The position numbers and the translations under genes are program-made. The notes under the pieces are model-generated. The model saw only the letters and a program-made list of their open reading frames with translations, had not been told where the DNA came from and made no database searches. From Lachnospiraceae bacterium UBA3689 (GTDB taxonomy: Bacteria > Bacillota > Clostridia > Lachnospirales > Lachnospiraceae): a DNA stretch of 64,000 nt. Position 1 is the stretch's first letter. Each line of letters starts with the position of its first letter. The stretch spans positions 20,785 to 84,784 of the forward strand of contig DFIU01000015.1 of assembly GCA_002371465.1 (NCBI GenBank), read 5' to 3'. Shown here piece after piece: positions 34,085 to 43,101 of the stretch.

Positions 34085-34393
34085 TTATTTCAGGATAGAC
34101 TGCTTATTTAACGTGCAGAGTACACCCTGGGGGAGGACATACAGAACCGTGCCGGATGCGGTATCGCCGATTCTGTCGTACAGTCTGCCGGCGCTCATGC
34201 TCTCGCCAAGTACCGTAAAGGGGCTGTTAGCGACATAGCCGACCTGACCGAGACCCTTCATTTCCACTTTGATTGCTTCTCGATCGTACTCATTTTCCGG
34301 CTCTTTCTTAAGCGTTACATCCGTACCCGGCTTGAAAAATTCACTGCCGTAGCGGTATTTTGTTCCGGTAATTGTGAAATAGATTGTTTTCAC
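34085..34393 (-). CDS. Stand-alone HIRAN domain protein
   Basis: A 102-residue protein that is essentially one HIRAN domain: TITGTKYRYGSEFFKPGTDV, LKKEPENEYDREAIKVEM and LGQVGYVANSPFTV carry the hallmark N-x-Y/H-D-x-x-A-I and G-Y-V/I motifs. HIRAN domains bind 3' single-stranded DNA ends in HLTF and are often fused to SWI2/SNF2 helicases. Here it is alone. The GTG at 34393 is taken: AAGGAGGT lies 5 bases upstream. The open frame upstream has no ribosome site. It lies between the WYL regulator and small orphan genes. Confidence 0.85.
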   Translation of the reverse strand: MKTIYFTITGTKYRYGSEFFKPGTDVTLKKEPENEYDREAIKVEMKGLGQVGYVANSPFTVLGESMSAGRLYDRIGDTASGTVLYVLPQGVLCTLNKQSILK

Positions 34394-34518
34394 GGGACAC
34401 CTCCTTGAATCTGCTTGTTCTCCCCATTCGATTATCAAGAAAGCGCGGGAGAATTGTTTATTTTCTGTAGTTCCTATCATTAGAATATCAGATGAGGTGT
34501 CCGGAAAAACTCCCTTGA

Positions 34519-35517
34519 TTAAATTGATCTCAGATACACTTCCGCCATCCGCTTGACTTCCTCCTGCATACTGCGGACGACGGGTTCAGGTCCGGTGATT
34601 TTCACGCCCTCACCCAGCGACATGATCCAGCCGAGGAACTGTCCGCTGGGGATGACCCGGACGTGGACGGTGAAATGGTTCTTGTCGGATGGATAGAGGG
34701 TGATATCCGTACCAAAGCGGTCGATGATCACGCCGGCTTTGTCATTGGTACATTCGAGTGTCACGCAGGTCTCTGTCCCGCCGTACATACCGAAGACAGT
34801 TTTGGAATAGGCAGCCATATCGAAATTTTGGAAGGCTTTTTGACCGAGGCGTTTCTCATCGGAGACCGCCAGATCTTTCATTTTATCGACCCGGTAGTGC
34901 TTGATCTGATCGGAAGCGGCGTCGTAGGCGATGAGATAGTAATATTCGTCGTCCCACATGAGACACCACGGGCTGATGCGATAGAGAGCGCCGTTGTGAC
35001 GAAGGACCTGCTTACCCTGTACGTTCCACTGAAAATAGTGGAAGGTGATCTGCCTGCCGCAGCCGATCGCGGAGTAAATGGTATCGACGTTGTTGTAGAC
35101 CATTTTGTTGACCGTCTTGACTCTGCCGGAAATGACGACCTGGCGCTGAAGCTGGCTCGCCTCGTATTTGCTGACCAGATTCTCCAGCTTCTTGATCAGG
35201 GACTTGGACTTTGCGTCTGTAATGAATTTAGCCGCCTGGACGGAATCTACCAGCATTTTCAGCTCTGCCAGTTCAAAGCGGCGGCTGCCGAGGTAGTAGA
35301 GGGTGCTGCGCCCTCTTTTTTCTTTGATGATATCGATGCCGAAACGTTCCAGTTCCGCAAAATCCAGATAGAGCGTTTTGCGGTCGGCATTGACGCCGCA
35401 AGCTTCGAGCTTTTCGATGATCTGCTGGAGCGTGAGGGCATGGTCGTCATCGGTATACTGTTCAAATAGCCGGAGCAGATACAGCATTTTCAGCTTCTGA
35501 TTCTCTCCTTTTGCCAT
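34519..35517 (-). CDS. WYL domain transcriptional regulator
   Basis: A 332-residue DeoR-like regulator. Residues 1-80 form a winged helix (LYLLRLFEQYTDDDHALTLQ, then VNADRKTLYLDFAELERFG). The middle has the WYL region (about 140-210: ALYRISPWCLMWDDEYYYLI, AYDAASDQIKHYRVDKM), an SH3-like module that binds ssDNA or nucleotides in phage-defence regulators. The C-terminal extension (WCX) follows. WYL regulators control varied stress and defence genes. The neighbouring HIRAN protein is the nearest - strand gene and may be its target or cotranscribed; the gap is 125 bases. Confidence 0.9.
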   Translation of the reverse strand: MAKGENQKLKMLYLLRLFEQYTDDDHALTLQQIIEKLEACGVNADRKTLYLDFAELERFGIDIIKEKRGRSTLYYLGSRRFELAELKMLVDSVQAAKFITDAKSKSLIKKLENLVSKYEASQLQRQVVISGRVKTVNKMVYNNVDTIYSAIGCGRQITFHYFQWNVQGKQVLRHNGALYRISPWCLMWDDEYYYLIAYDAASDQIKHYRVDKMKDLAVSDEKRLGQKAFQNFDMAAYSKTVFGMYGGTETCVTLECTNDKAGVIIDRFGTDITLYPSDKNHFTVHVRVIPSGQFLGWIMSLGEGVKITGPEPVVRSMQEEVKRMAEVYLRSI

Positions 35518-35650
35518 AATCCCGGTCCCCTTTCAAATATTCATGGCTTTCTGCTATCATAGCATTTGTGCCGCATAGGCGCCATCGGCAGGAGGTTTTT
35601 TACGCCTAAAAGATGGGTCTTGCTGCGGAGGAATATTTTTGGGAAAAATT

Positions 35651-35676
35651 TGTAACGAATCGGAACCAGCTCCGTC
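35651..35676 (+). promoter_or_regulatory. Predicted ECF-type autoregulated promoter
   Basis: TGTAAC (35651-35656), a 16-base spacer and CGTC (35673-35676) match the -35/-10 pattern of ECF sigma factors rather than sigma-A. It lies directly before the ECF sigma gene, with the predicted transcription start about 12 bases before the ribosome site. Confidence 0.6.
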
Positions 35677-35709
35677 TAAGAAATGAAGTCGGAAGGGAGG
35701 TGAGGGACT

Positions 35710-36189
35710 CTGGATGTCGAAAAACTGTATCGGACTTACTATATGAAGATCTATTCCTTTGCCCTGGGGAAGGTTAAAAATCCACAGGAGGCGGAGGAAA
35801 TTGCTCAGAATACCTTCTACAAGGCGATGCTTTCGCGAAAATCTTTTGAGGGACGTTCGGGGGAGTACACCTGGCTGTGTTCGATTGCAAAAAATCTCTG
35901 TAACGACTATTTCAGAGCGGAAGCAAGGAAAGCGGATTTTCCTGCGGAGGAGATCGGAAGCAAAGACCGGGTGGATGTGATCCAAAAGGAAACTTCTTTT
36001 GAAATCCACCGGATTCTGCATGAGATGCGGGAACCCTATAAAGAAGTATTTGAGCTTCGGGTTTTTGGGGAACTTTCCTTTTCTGAAATCGCACGGATCT
36101 TTCATAAGACAGAGAGTTGGGCAAGGGTCACTTACCATCGCGCAAGGCTGAAAATCAAGGAAAGGATGGATGAAAATGATGCGGAATGA
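35710..36189 (+). CDS. ECF-type RNA polymerase sigma factor
   Basis: A sigma-70 group IV factor. Region 2 begins LYRTYYMKIYSFALGKVKNP and includes EAEEIAQNTFYKAM; region 4 has FELRVFGELSFSEIARIFHK followed by WARVTYHRARLKIKERM. The first ATG (35743) would cut off the first helix of region 2. The frame is open upstream to a TGA at 35701, and a CTG at 35710 lies 9 bases after GGGAGG (35695-35700), so a CTG start is proposed (159 aa). Promoter, ribosome site and start are evenly spaced. It overlaps the anti-sigma gene by 20 bases. Confidence 0.88.
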   Translation: MDVEKLYRTYYMKIYSFALGKVKNPQEAEEIAQNTFYKAMLSRKSFEGRSGEYTWLCSIAKNLCNDYFRAEARKADFPAEEIGSKDRVDVIQKETSFEIHRILHEMREPYKEVFELRVFGELSFSEIARIFHKTESWARVTYHRARLKIKERMDENDAE

Positions 36190-37141
36190 GAACGAAAACA
36201 GGGTGTGCGGAATCGTTCAGGATCTTCTTCCACTGTATCATGACGGCGTGTGCAGTGAAGAAAGCCGGGAATATGTCCGGAAGCATCTGGCGGAGTGCCC
36301 GTCATGCCAAAAATTGCTGAAGGAACTGGATGAAGATGAGGTGGAGACGGAATTAAAGGAGGAAGCCGGAAAGGTATTGAACCGCCATGCCAAGCGGGAG
36401 GCTTCCCTGGCGCTTAAAACCGGCTTTGTGATCGCGGGAATCCTGCTGCTGCCGGTTCTGATCGCCGTTCTTTTGACTCTGCCGGGATATTCGGATTGGC
36501 GGACGGATGCGGTCCTGCTTGCGTCAATGCTTCTTGTTGGAGGGATGACGGTAGTCCCGCTTGTCTCAAAGAAAAAGAAGCTTTCAAAAGCCCTTATCTG
36601 GTCTGCGGCGGCTTTGCTGATCCTTATTTTTATGGTCGAGGTGCTGTTCGACAGGGGAAGCCTGCTTCGATTTTTTGAAATCGCCTTTGCCACACTTTTC
36701 GGACTGTCGGTCGCATTTGCGCCGATTGTCGTGCGTCAGGCGGACCTGCCGGAGACGCTTCAAAATCAAAAGGCGCTCCTTACCATCAGTTGGGATACCT
36801 TGCTTTTTTATCTGATGCTGACGGCATTTTCGATCGAATTTCCGGCTGTTAAAAGAGAACTCTTTGGGGTCAGTTCCTTCTTTGCCGCTTTGGTATGGCT
36901 GATCTCTATCGTATTCCGCTATCTGAAGGCGACGAATTTTACCAAGTGGGGAATCGCCATAGCGCTCATGGGAACCTGGTCCTCAATCGGAAATAAGGTT
37001 GGATGGATCACCTTTTATGGGAAGGATATCCATACGGGGCTTCTGATCGGTTCTTTGCTTGCGGGCGCGGTCCTGGCGGGGATAGGAGCTGCCGCTAGAA
37101 AGAGGCGATTCGCTGACAAGAATCGAAAAGCCGGACGTTGA
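36170..37141 (+). CDS. Zinc-finger anti-sigma factor, membrane-bound
   Basis: A 323-residue protein. The N-terminal cytoplasmic domain has the ZAS motif H-x3-C-x2-C in VRKHLAECPSCQKLLKEL (about residues 38-55), which clamps the cognate ECF sigma. About seven membrane helices follow (the first is TGFVIAGILLLPVLIAVLLTL). Overlap with the sigma gene implies coupled translation and a 1:1 complex. The large membrane part suggests that the signal is sensed in or at the membrane. The start may be at 36170, 36176 or 36179, since several ATGs are close together. Confidence 0.88.
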   Translation: MKMMRNENENRVCGIVQDLLPLYHDGVCSEESREYVRKHLAECPSCQKLLKELDEDEVETELKEEAGKVLNRHAKREASLALKTGFVIAGILLLPVLIAVLLTLPGYSDWRTDAVLLASMLLVGGMTVVPLVSKKKKLSKALIWSAAALLILIFMVEVLFDRGSLLRFFEIAFATLFGLSVAFAPIVVRQADLPETLQNQKALLTISWDTLLFYLMLTAFSIEFPAVKRELFGVSSFFAALVWLISIVFRYLKATNFTKWGIAIALMGTWSSIGNKVGWITFYGKDIHTGLLIGSLLAGAVLAGIGAAARKRRFADKNRKAGR

Positions 37142-37764
37142 GAGTGCAGCTTACCTCTACTATGAAATCCCTCAATAAAGTCCTTGGGGGATTGAAAATA
37201 AAGTACCCTCTGACAGGTAAATGCACAACAAAGAAGCAGTCGCATGGTAAAGAGCCGATTCTGAATGAAATAATCACAAATTTTATATGAGCAATCGGGA
37301 CTTGATAAAAAGATTTCAAGCAGAGAAGGTATATAAAGAGGACTGATAAGAAATAATGTTCGTTAAAAAGCAGTGATGCAAATGAAAGAATAGTAGTTTT
37401 ATTGACCTAAAGAGCAATAACCTGCTTGGATCAGGGATCGTGCGGATTTCAGAGTGAAGGAGCTTTGAGGTCTGCATGATTTTTTGTGCTGATCAAATTC
37501 GGACGCAAGTGCCTTGACCTGTTTTTTCAGAATGATTTCAGATAGTTTCAGACGGATTTTTGAGTGATTAAATATAAATATCAAGATAAGTGAAGGCTTT
37601 GCTATAAGATAAATTGATAGCCAAACATAAGAATTAAAGATTATGCAGAATTTCCGCCAAATGCTAAGATACGAACCATCTTGAAAACGAGATGGGGATG
37701 GAAGAGATAGAAAGCCTTCCCTACCATATCAGATAGAAGCCATGGGAAAGAGAGGTGATTGACA
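37142..37764. other. 623-base intergenic region before metN
   Basis: No gene is supported. It is AT-rich, with TTTCAGA repeated three times near 37525-37560, an inverted repeat CCATCT/AGATGG (37676-37695), and a direct repeat AGATAGAAAGCC / AGATAGAAGCC (37705 and 37731). I looked for an S-box (SAM-I) core, expected for methionine transporters, and did not find one. No promoter is clear. Confidence 0.5.
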
Positions 37765-38814
37765 GTGATCGAACTGCAGAACATTGTCAAATCATTCCGG
37801 GACGGAGGAGAGAAGCAGGTCGACGCCGTTAAGAATGTATCGGTGACGATCAACGACGGTGAAATCTTCGGCATCATCGGATTTTCCGGTGCGGGAAAGT
37901 CCACATTAGTACGCTGCATCAACCTGCTGGGGAGACCGACCTCCGGAACGGTGAAAATAGACGGAGTGGATATCACGGCATTATCCGCCAGGGAACTTCG
38001 GGAAGAGCGGAAAAAGATCGGCATGATCTTTCAGCATTTCAACCTGATGCCCTCAAGGACAGTTGCCGGAAATATCGCATTTCCGCTTAAGCATAGCGGT
38101 CTGACCAAAGAAGAGGTGATCGCCAAGGTCAGAGAGCTTCTGGCTCTGGTGGATCTTTCCGATAAGGAAAATGCCTACCCTTCGGAATTGTCCGGCGGGC
38201 AGAAACAGAGGGTCGCGATTGCCAGGGCTCTGGCAAATGATCCCAAGATTCTTCTTTCGGACGAGGCGACGTCGGCGCTCGATCCGCAGACAACCAACTC
38301 CATTTTAGCTCTTTTGAAAAAGCTGAACGCGGAGCTGGGGATCACGATTGTGGTCATTACGCATGAGATGAACGTCATCAAGCAGATCTGCAATCGGGTC
38401 GCTGTTATGGAAAACGGAGAAGTTGTTGAGCAGGGCGATGTCTTTGATATCTTTGCCAATCCCAAGCATACGCTTACGAGAAACTTCATTCGGACGACCT
38501 CGAATCTTTCCAAAGTGGAGCAGATGGTGGAGGAAGGTCTGCCGGGCGTCGCCCCGCAAAAGGGAGAAGTGCTGACCCGCCTGTCCTATCGACAGAAGGA
38601 TGTTTCAGAGCCTCTGATTTCGACTGCGGCGAGACGATTTGATCTGGATGCCAATATCATCCTGGCGGATGTGGAGATTATCGGCGGAGCGCCGATCGGA
38701 GGGACGGTGGTCATTTTCCATGGCGAATCCTCCAAAATCGATCAGGCGATCCAGTATATCCGGGATAAACATGTTGGAGTGGAGGTGATTAAAGATGCAA
38801 GAAACCCTGATTAA
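37765..38814 (+). CDS. metN: Methionine ABC transporter, ATP-binding protein
   Basis: The ATPase of the MetNIQ importer. Walker A is GFSGAGKST (residues 39-47; most MetN have GASGAGKST), the Q-loop FQHFNLMPSRTV, the signature LSGGQKQR, and Walker B LLSDEATSALDP. After residue 240 comes the NIL regulatory domain (LTRLSYRQKDVSEPLIS, ANIILADVEIIGGAPIGGTV), which in E. coli binds methionine and inhibits transport. The GTG at 37765 is 7 bases from AGAGAGGTG; a TTG two codons earlier is too close to it. The product is 349 aa. It overlaps metI by 20 bases. Confidence 0.95.
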   Translation: MIELQNIVKSFRDGGEKQVDAVKNVSVTINDGEIFGIIGFSGAGKSTLVRCINLLGRPTSGTVKIDGVDITALSARELREERKKIGMIFQHFNLMPSRTVAGNIAFPLKHSGLTKEEVIAKVRELLALVDLSDKENAYPSELSGGQKQRVAIARALANDPKILLSDEATSALDPQTTNSILALLKKLNAELGITIVVITHEMNVIKQICNRVAVMENGEVVEQGDVFDIFANPKHTLTRNFIRTTSNLSKVEQMVEEGLPGVAPQKGEVLTRLSYRQKDVSEPLISTAARRFDLDANIILADVEIIGGAPIGGTVVIFHGESSKIDQAIQYIRDKHVGVEVIKDARNPD

Positions 38815-39475
38815 GCTGATGCCCAACCTGCTCGACAAATTTCCCGATTTCCTGGAAGCCATCCGGGACACTTTCATTATGGTTGTCTGGGCGGGAGCAA
38901 TCGGATTTGTCTTAGGTCTGATCTTGGGTATTGTCCTCACGGTGACAAAGCCGGAGGGAATTCTGGAGAACAGAGTCATTTTTAAGATCATCGATGTGAT
39001 CACGAACCTGTTCCGATCGATCCCCTTTATCATCCTTCTGACCGCGCTGATGCCCCTGTCCCGCCTGATCATGGGAACGGCGATCTATGTAAGGGGCGCT
39101 ATCGTACCCCTGGTATTCGGATCGGTTCCCTTCTTTACCAGGCAGGTGCAATCGGCTTTGTCCCAGATCGACGAAGGGTTAGTCGAAGCGGCTGAATCGA
39201 TGGGCTCTTCCCCCTGGGAGATCATCACGAGAGTGTACCTGAAAGAGAGCATCGGACCCCTGGCGAGAGCGACGACGATCACGGCGATCAGCCTTTTGGG
39301 ACTGACCGCGATGGCGGGCGTCGTCGGGGCAGGCGGACTTGGAGATTTCGCCGTCCGCTACGGACATGACCGAAATATGACGGACATCACCTGGGCAACC
39401 GTGATCATCCTGATCATTGCCGTCAGCGTCATCCAGGCGGTCGGTGATGGAATCGCGAAGCGACACGCCCACTAA
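38795..39475 (+). CDS. metI: Methionine ABC transporter, permease
   Basis: A 226-residue permease with five helices (IMVVWAGAIGFVLGLILGIV and others). The coupling motif is GLVEAAESMGSSPWEIITRV (about 127-146), followed by TAMAGVVGAGGLGDFAVRYG, highly conserved in MetI. A near-perfect GGAGGTGATT ribosome site inside the end of metN drives its start. It works with MetN as a homodimer in the membrane. 179 bases separate it from metQ. Confidence 0.95.
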   Translation: MQETLIKLMPNLLDKFPDFLEAIRDTFIMVVWAGAIGFVLGLILGIVLTVTKPEGILENRVIFKIIDVITNLFRSIPFIILLTALMPLSRLIMGTAIYVRGAIVPLVFGSVPFFTRQVQSALSQIDEGLVEAAESMGSSPWEIITRVYLKESIGPLARATTITAISLLGLTAMAGVVGAGGLGDFAVRYGHDRNMTDITWATVIILIIAVSVIQAVGDGIAKRHAH

Positions 39476-39654
39476 ATGAGTGTTGGATGAGCTTACCGCC
39501 ATCATTCGGAATAGGACGCTAAGTTTTTCTAAAATAAGAGCGGGTAACAGATGCTAATAAAGATAGATACAGTAAGAAACAGTCCGGTTTTAAGTAATTA
39601 TCAAACATAAATTGACAACTGAAATGAGTTGAAAGATTAGAGGAGGACCACCTT

Positions 39655-40593
39655 ATGAAGAAGAGATTTTTAACAGCAGTAGCGGGAACGATCCTTGCGG
39701 CAGGCTTACTTGTCGGCTGCGGCGCGGCGGACAAGGCAGCGGATAAAGCGGCAAATGGAGCTGCATCGGTCGCAGAGGCAGCCGGATCAGTTGCGGACCA
39801 GGCAGCGGCAGTTGATTTTAAGGCAGATCCGATTGATTTAAAGATCGGCGTCGTCGGAGCGATTTATGACGATCTCTGGAAGCCGGCTGTCGACCAGCTG
39901 GCAAAGCAGGGCATCAACCTGGAAATTACCCAGTTCTCCGATTATGTGACCCCCAACAACGCGCTGGCAAATGGGGAAGTTGATCTGAACGCATTCCAGC
40001 ACCAGATCTATTTACAGTCGGAAATTGACCAGTACAACTACGAACTGACCAACATTGGCAATACCTTTATCATTCCGCTCAACGTCTACTCCACCAAGAT
40101 TTCATCTCTGGATGAACTCAAGGACGGCGATACGATTGCCGTTCCCAATGATCCGACCAACGAAGGTCGTGCCCTGAAGGTGCTGGCTGCGGCAGGTGTG
40201 ATCAAGCTCAAGGACAACGATAACTTTAATCCCAATCTGGAGGACATCGAGTCCTACACCAAGGACGTCAAGATCGAGGAGCTGGCGGCAAATACGATCC
40301 CATCCACACTTCCGGATGTGACGGCAGCGGTTGTCAACGGCAACTACGCCCTGGATTTTGGTCTTAAGACCGAGGAAGCGATCTACAAGGACTCCGTTCT
40401 TGATCAGGAAGAGTACTGGAACCTGATCGCGGCAAGAACCAAGGACCTCTCCGATCCGAGACTGGTGGCAGCTTATGACGCAGTCGTCAAGGCTTTCCAG
40501 TCCGACGCGACCAATGAGATTTTTAAGAAGGATTACGACGGCTACTTCATCGCGGAAGGTTGGGATCAGGACCGCCTCGCGGATTATAAGTAA
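39655..40593 (+). CDS. metQ: Methionine-binding lipoprotein
   Basis: An NlpA/MetQ-family receptor. Signal with lipobox LVGC (Cys22), then an Ala/Asp/Lys-rich linker (23-58), then the binding domain: VDLNAFQHQIYLQSEIDQ and TIAVPNDPTNEGRALKVL are hallmark segments that line the methionine pocket. It is 312 aa with a linker longer than usual. It may bind L- or D-methionine or short N-acyl or peptide forms; the downstream amidohydrolase makes the last worth noting. AGGAGG precedes the start. A hairpin follows before the aminotransferase. Confidence 0.95.
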   Translation: MKKRFLTAVAGTILAAGLLVGCGAADKAADKAANGAASVAEAAGSVADQAAAVDFKADPIDLKIGVVGAIYDDLWKPAVDQLAKQGINLEITQFSDYVTPNNALANGEVDLNAFQHQIYLQSEIDQYNYELTNIGNTFIIPLNVYSTKISSLDELKDGDTIAVPNDPTNEGRALKVLAAAGVIKLKDNDNFNPNLEDIESYTKDVKIEELAANTIPSTLPDVTAAVVNGNYALDFGLKTEEAIYKDSVLDQEEYWNLIAARTKDLSDPRLVAAYDAVVKAFQSDATNEIFKKDYDGYFIAEGWDQDRLADYK

Positions 40594-40621
40594 ATAGCAG
40601 CGGTATCGGCGGAGCCGATTC

Positions 40622-40657
40622 ACCCGTCCGGGGCGGACCAGCCACGGGCGGGTTTTC
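40622..40657 (+). terminator. Hairpin between metQ and aminotransferase
   Basis: ACCCG (40622-40626) pairs with CGGGT (40649-40653) around an inner TCCG/CGGA stem, followed by TTTT. Probably partial termination, since the aminotransferase lies 20 bases on without an obvious promoter. Confidence 0.5.
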
Positions 40658-40677
40658 AAGATAAGGAGCAAGCGGAT

Positions 40678-41847
40678 ATGAGACCACTATCTGACAGAAC
40701 CGGTACATTTACAGACTCCGTCATCAGAAGAATGACCAGAGTCTCCAGCAAATACGGGGCGGTCAACCTCTCCCAGGGTTTTCCGGACTTTGATCCGCCC
40801 CGGGCGATTTTGGACCGGCTCAAGGAAGTTGCGGATGAGGATTACAACCAGTATTCAATCACCTGGGGAGCGAAAGATACCAGAGATGCCCTGGCAGCCA
40901 AGGAGTCCCGGCTGATGGACTTTCCCATCGACCCGGAAACGGAGATCGTCATCACCTGTGGGGGAACCGAGGCGATGATGGCAGCCATGATGACTGTCTG
41001 CAACCCGGGGGATAAGGTCGCGATTTTCTCGCCTTTTTACGAAAATTATGGCGCTGATACCATTTTATCCGGGGCAGAGCCTGTCTATATTCCTTTGGTT
41101 CCGCCGGAATATGACTTTGATCCGGAGTTGCTGGAGCAGGCATTTCGGGAGGGGGCGAAAGCACTCATCCTCTGCAATCCGTCCAATCCCTGTGGGAAGG
41201 TCTTCACCCTGGAAGAGATGGACACGATCGCCGATATCGTTAAAAAGTATGATGCCTATGTGGTGACGGACGAAGTCTATGAACATATCGTCTACGAGCC
41301 GAATCAGATGATCTACATGGCTTCCCTGCCGGGGATGCGGGAGCGGACCATTTCCTGCGGCTCTCTGTCAAAGACCTATTCCATCACGGGCTGGAGATTG
41401 GGCTATACGATTGCGCCGGAAGCGATCACGGATCGGATTCGCAAGGTCCACGATTTTCTGACCGTGGGAGCGGCGCATCCCCTGCAGGAGGCGATTGTGA
41501 CCGGACTTCAGTTCGGGCAGGACTATTATGACGATTTACTTGCCGTCTATACCAAAAAGAGGGATCTCTTCCTAAAGGGCTTGGATGATGCCGGCATCGT
41601 CCACAACGTGCCGGAGGGCGCTTACTATGTCATGGTGGATATCTCCGAATGGGGCTATGAGAGCGATCTGGAATTTTGCTATGACCTGGCTAAACATGTC
41701 GGGGTCGGCGCGGTTCCGGGGTCCAGCTTTTTCCATGAACCGGTCAACCACCTGATCCGCTTCCATTTTGCAAAGAAGGATGAGACTTTGAAGGAAGCTC
41801 TTTCAAGGCTGCAGGACATACGGAAGAAGATGCCGGTAAAAAAGTAA
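40678..41847 (+). CDS. Class I/II pyridoxal-phosphate aminotransferase
   Basis: A fold-type I PLP enzyme transferring amino groups between amino and 2-oxo acids. VNLSQGFPDFDPP is the start of the substrate region, LCNPSNPCGKVF and DEVYEHIVYEP contact PLP, the Schiff-base Lys is in SLSKTYSITGWRLG, and RFHF at the end contains the carboxylate-binding Arg. It is 389 aa. The SQGFPDF start resembles kynurenine/methionine aminotransferases (YbdL group), which use Met and aromatic residues. Downstream of a methionine importer, a role in making 2-oxo acids is plausible. Confidence 0.92.
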   Translation: MRPLSDRTGTFTDSVIRRMTRVSSKYGAVNLSQGFPDFDPPRAILDRLKEVADEDYNQYSITWGAKDTRDALAAKESRLMDFPIDPETEIVITCGGTEAMMAAMMTVCNPGDKVAIFSPFYENYGADTILSGAEPVYIPLVPPEYDFDPELLEQAFREGAKALILCNPSNPCGKVFTLEEMDTIADIVKKYDAYVVTDEVYEHIVYEPNQMIYMASLPGMRERTISCGSLSKTYSITGWRLGYTIAPEAITDRIRKVHDFLTVGAAHPLQEAIVTGLQFGQDYYDDLLAVYTKKRDLFLKGLDDAGIVHNVPEGAYYVMVDISEWGYESDLEFCYDLAKHVGVGAVPGSSFFHEPVNHLIRFHFAKKDETLKEALSRLQDIRKKMPVKK

Positions 41848-41857
41848 GGATTTGATC

Positions 41858-43096
41858 ATGAAGGATAGCATATATCAAAAGGTTGCTGGATTAGCGCAGC
41901 AAAAGAAGGAGCAGGTTATCCTGCTTAGGCGGGATTTTCATGCCCATCCGGAACTGTCTTTGAAGGAGTTTCGGACGACACAAAAAATTGAAGAGGAGCT
42001 GGACCGGCTGGGGATTGAGCATTTCAAGGTGTCGGAAACCGGCGTGATCGGCGTCTTAAAGGGAAAAGCTAAGGAAAAAGATCAGGTTGGGGACCATGCG
42101 GTGATTGCCCTGAGGGCGGACGTGGATGCTCTGCCGATCTGTGAGGCAAATGAGACTGACTATAAGTCGCAGGCAGACGGCGTCATGCATGCCTGCGGTC
42201 ACGATTCCCATACGGCTATGCTGCTGGGAGCAGCCTCTGTGTTAAAAGAGATGGAAGGTGATTTCTCCGGCACGGTGCGGTTTCTCTTTCAGCCCGCGGA
42301 GGAGATCGGAGCAGGCGGTAAGATTTTCCGGAAGGAAAAGGAGCGAACCCTGGCAGATGCCCAACGGGTCTTTGGAATTCACTGCGCGCCGGACCTGCAG
42401 TCGGGACTGATCGGGGTGACGCCCGGCATCAACAACGCCAGCGTGGATCATTTTACGATTCGAGTTCAGGGCAAGTCAGCCCATGTCTGTATACCGGAAA
42501 AGGGCGTGGATGCCCTTTACATCGGCAGTCAGATTGTGGCTGCCCTGCAGGGGATCGTCTCAAGGGAGACGTCGCCTGTCGAACCGGTGGTCATTGGGGT
42601 AGGCAGATTTGAAGCCGGCAGCGCCTACAACATCATCGCGGAGTCGGCGGAACTTGAAGGCACGACCAGAAATGTTTCCAAGGAAAATCGCGAGAAAGTG
42701 AACCGCCTCGTGACCGAGACAGCAAAGAGCATTGCAGCCCTCTACGGAGGCTCCGCGGAAGTAGAATGGGAGGACTTTGCCCTTCCCCTGATCAATCCCG
42801 CTCAGATCTGTCAGGAAGTTTCCCAGGTGGTTGACCTGACCCTGGGAGAGGGACATGTCAAATCGGACCGCGTCGTGTCGCTTTCGGGGGATGATTTTTC
42901 GGAGTATCAGGAGGAAGTACCGGGCGTCTACGCCTATCTGGGTGTCGGCAATCCCAAGGTTCCCGGAACGCAAAATGCGCTGCACACGGTCAACTTTGGA
43001 ATCGATGAGGACGCCCTGACACTTGGAGTCAGCGCCTACGCTGCCTATACCCTCTGGTGGCTAAATGAGGGCTATGCCAATTTGCCCAGACAATAA
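41858..43096 (+). CDS. M20 family amidohydrolase
   Basis: A metal-dependent carboxypeptidase-like hydrolase of the hippurate / N-acyl-amino acid type. RRDFHAHPELSLKEF is the family start; metal ligands are in LRADVDALPI, MHACGHDSHTAMLLGAA (residues near 110-126) and FQPAEEIGAGG. The dimerisation domain (about 190-310) follows. It is 412 aa. ATG 41858 is 7 bases from AAGGA, so the TTG two codons earlier is rejected. It starts 10 bases after the aminotransferase, so cotranscription is near certain. Substrates of this group are N-acyl, indole-acetyl and hippurate conjugates. Confidence 0.92.
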   Translation: MKDSIYQKVAGLAQQKKEQVILLRRDFHAHPELSLKEFRTTQKIEEELDRLGIEHFKVSETGVIGVLKGKAKEKDQVGDHAVIALRADVDALPICEANETDYKSQADGVMHACGHDSHTAMLLGAASVLKEMEGDFSGTVRFLFQPAEEIGAGGKIFRKEKERTLADAQRVFGIHCAPDLQSGLIGVTPGINNASVDHFTIRVQGKSAHVCIPEKGVDALYIGSQIVAALQGIVSRETSPVEPVVIGVGRFEAGSAYNIIAESAELEGTTRNVSKENREKVNRLVTETAKSIAALYGGSAEVEWEDFALPLINPAQICQEVSQVVDLTLGEGHVKSDRVVSLSGDDFSEYQEEVPGVYAYLGVGNPKVPGTQNALHTVNFGIDEDALTLGVSAYAAYTLWWLNEGYANLPRQ

Positions 43097-43101
43097 AATT
43101 T

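Noticed and set aside
34663..35469. 268-codon + strand frame across the WYL regulator
   Set aside because: It is the mirror of the WYL gene, which has clear domains; the + strand product has none.
32359..35557. The orphan-rich patch as a defence island or mobile element
   Set aside because: There is no integrase, transposase, attachment repeat or tRNA, and composition resembles the rest; only the HIRAN/WYL pair is suggestive.
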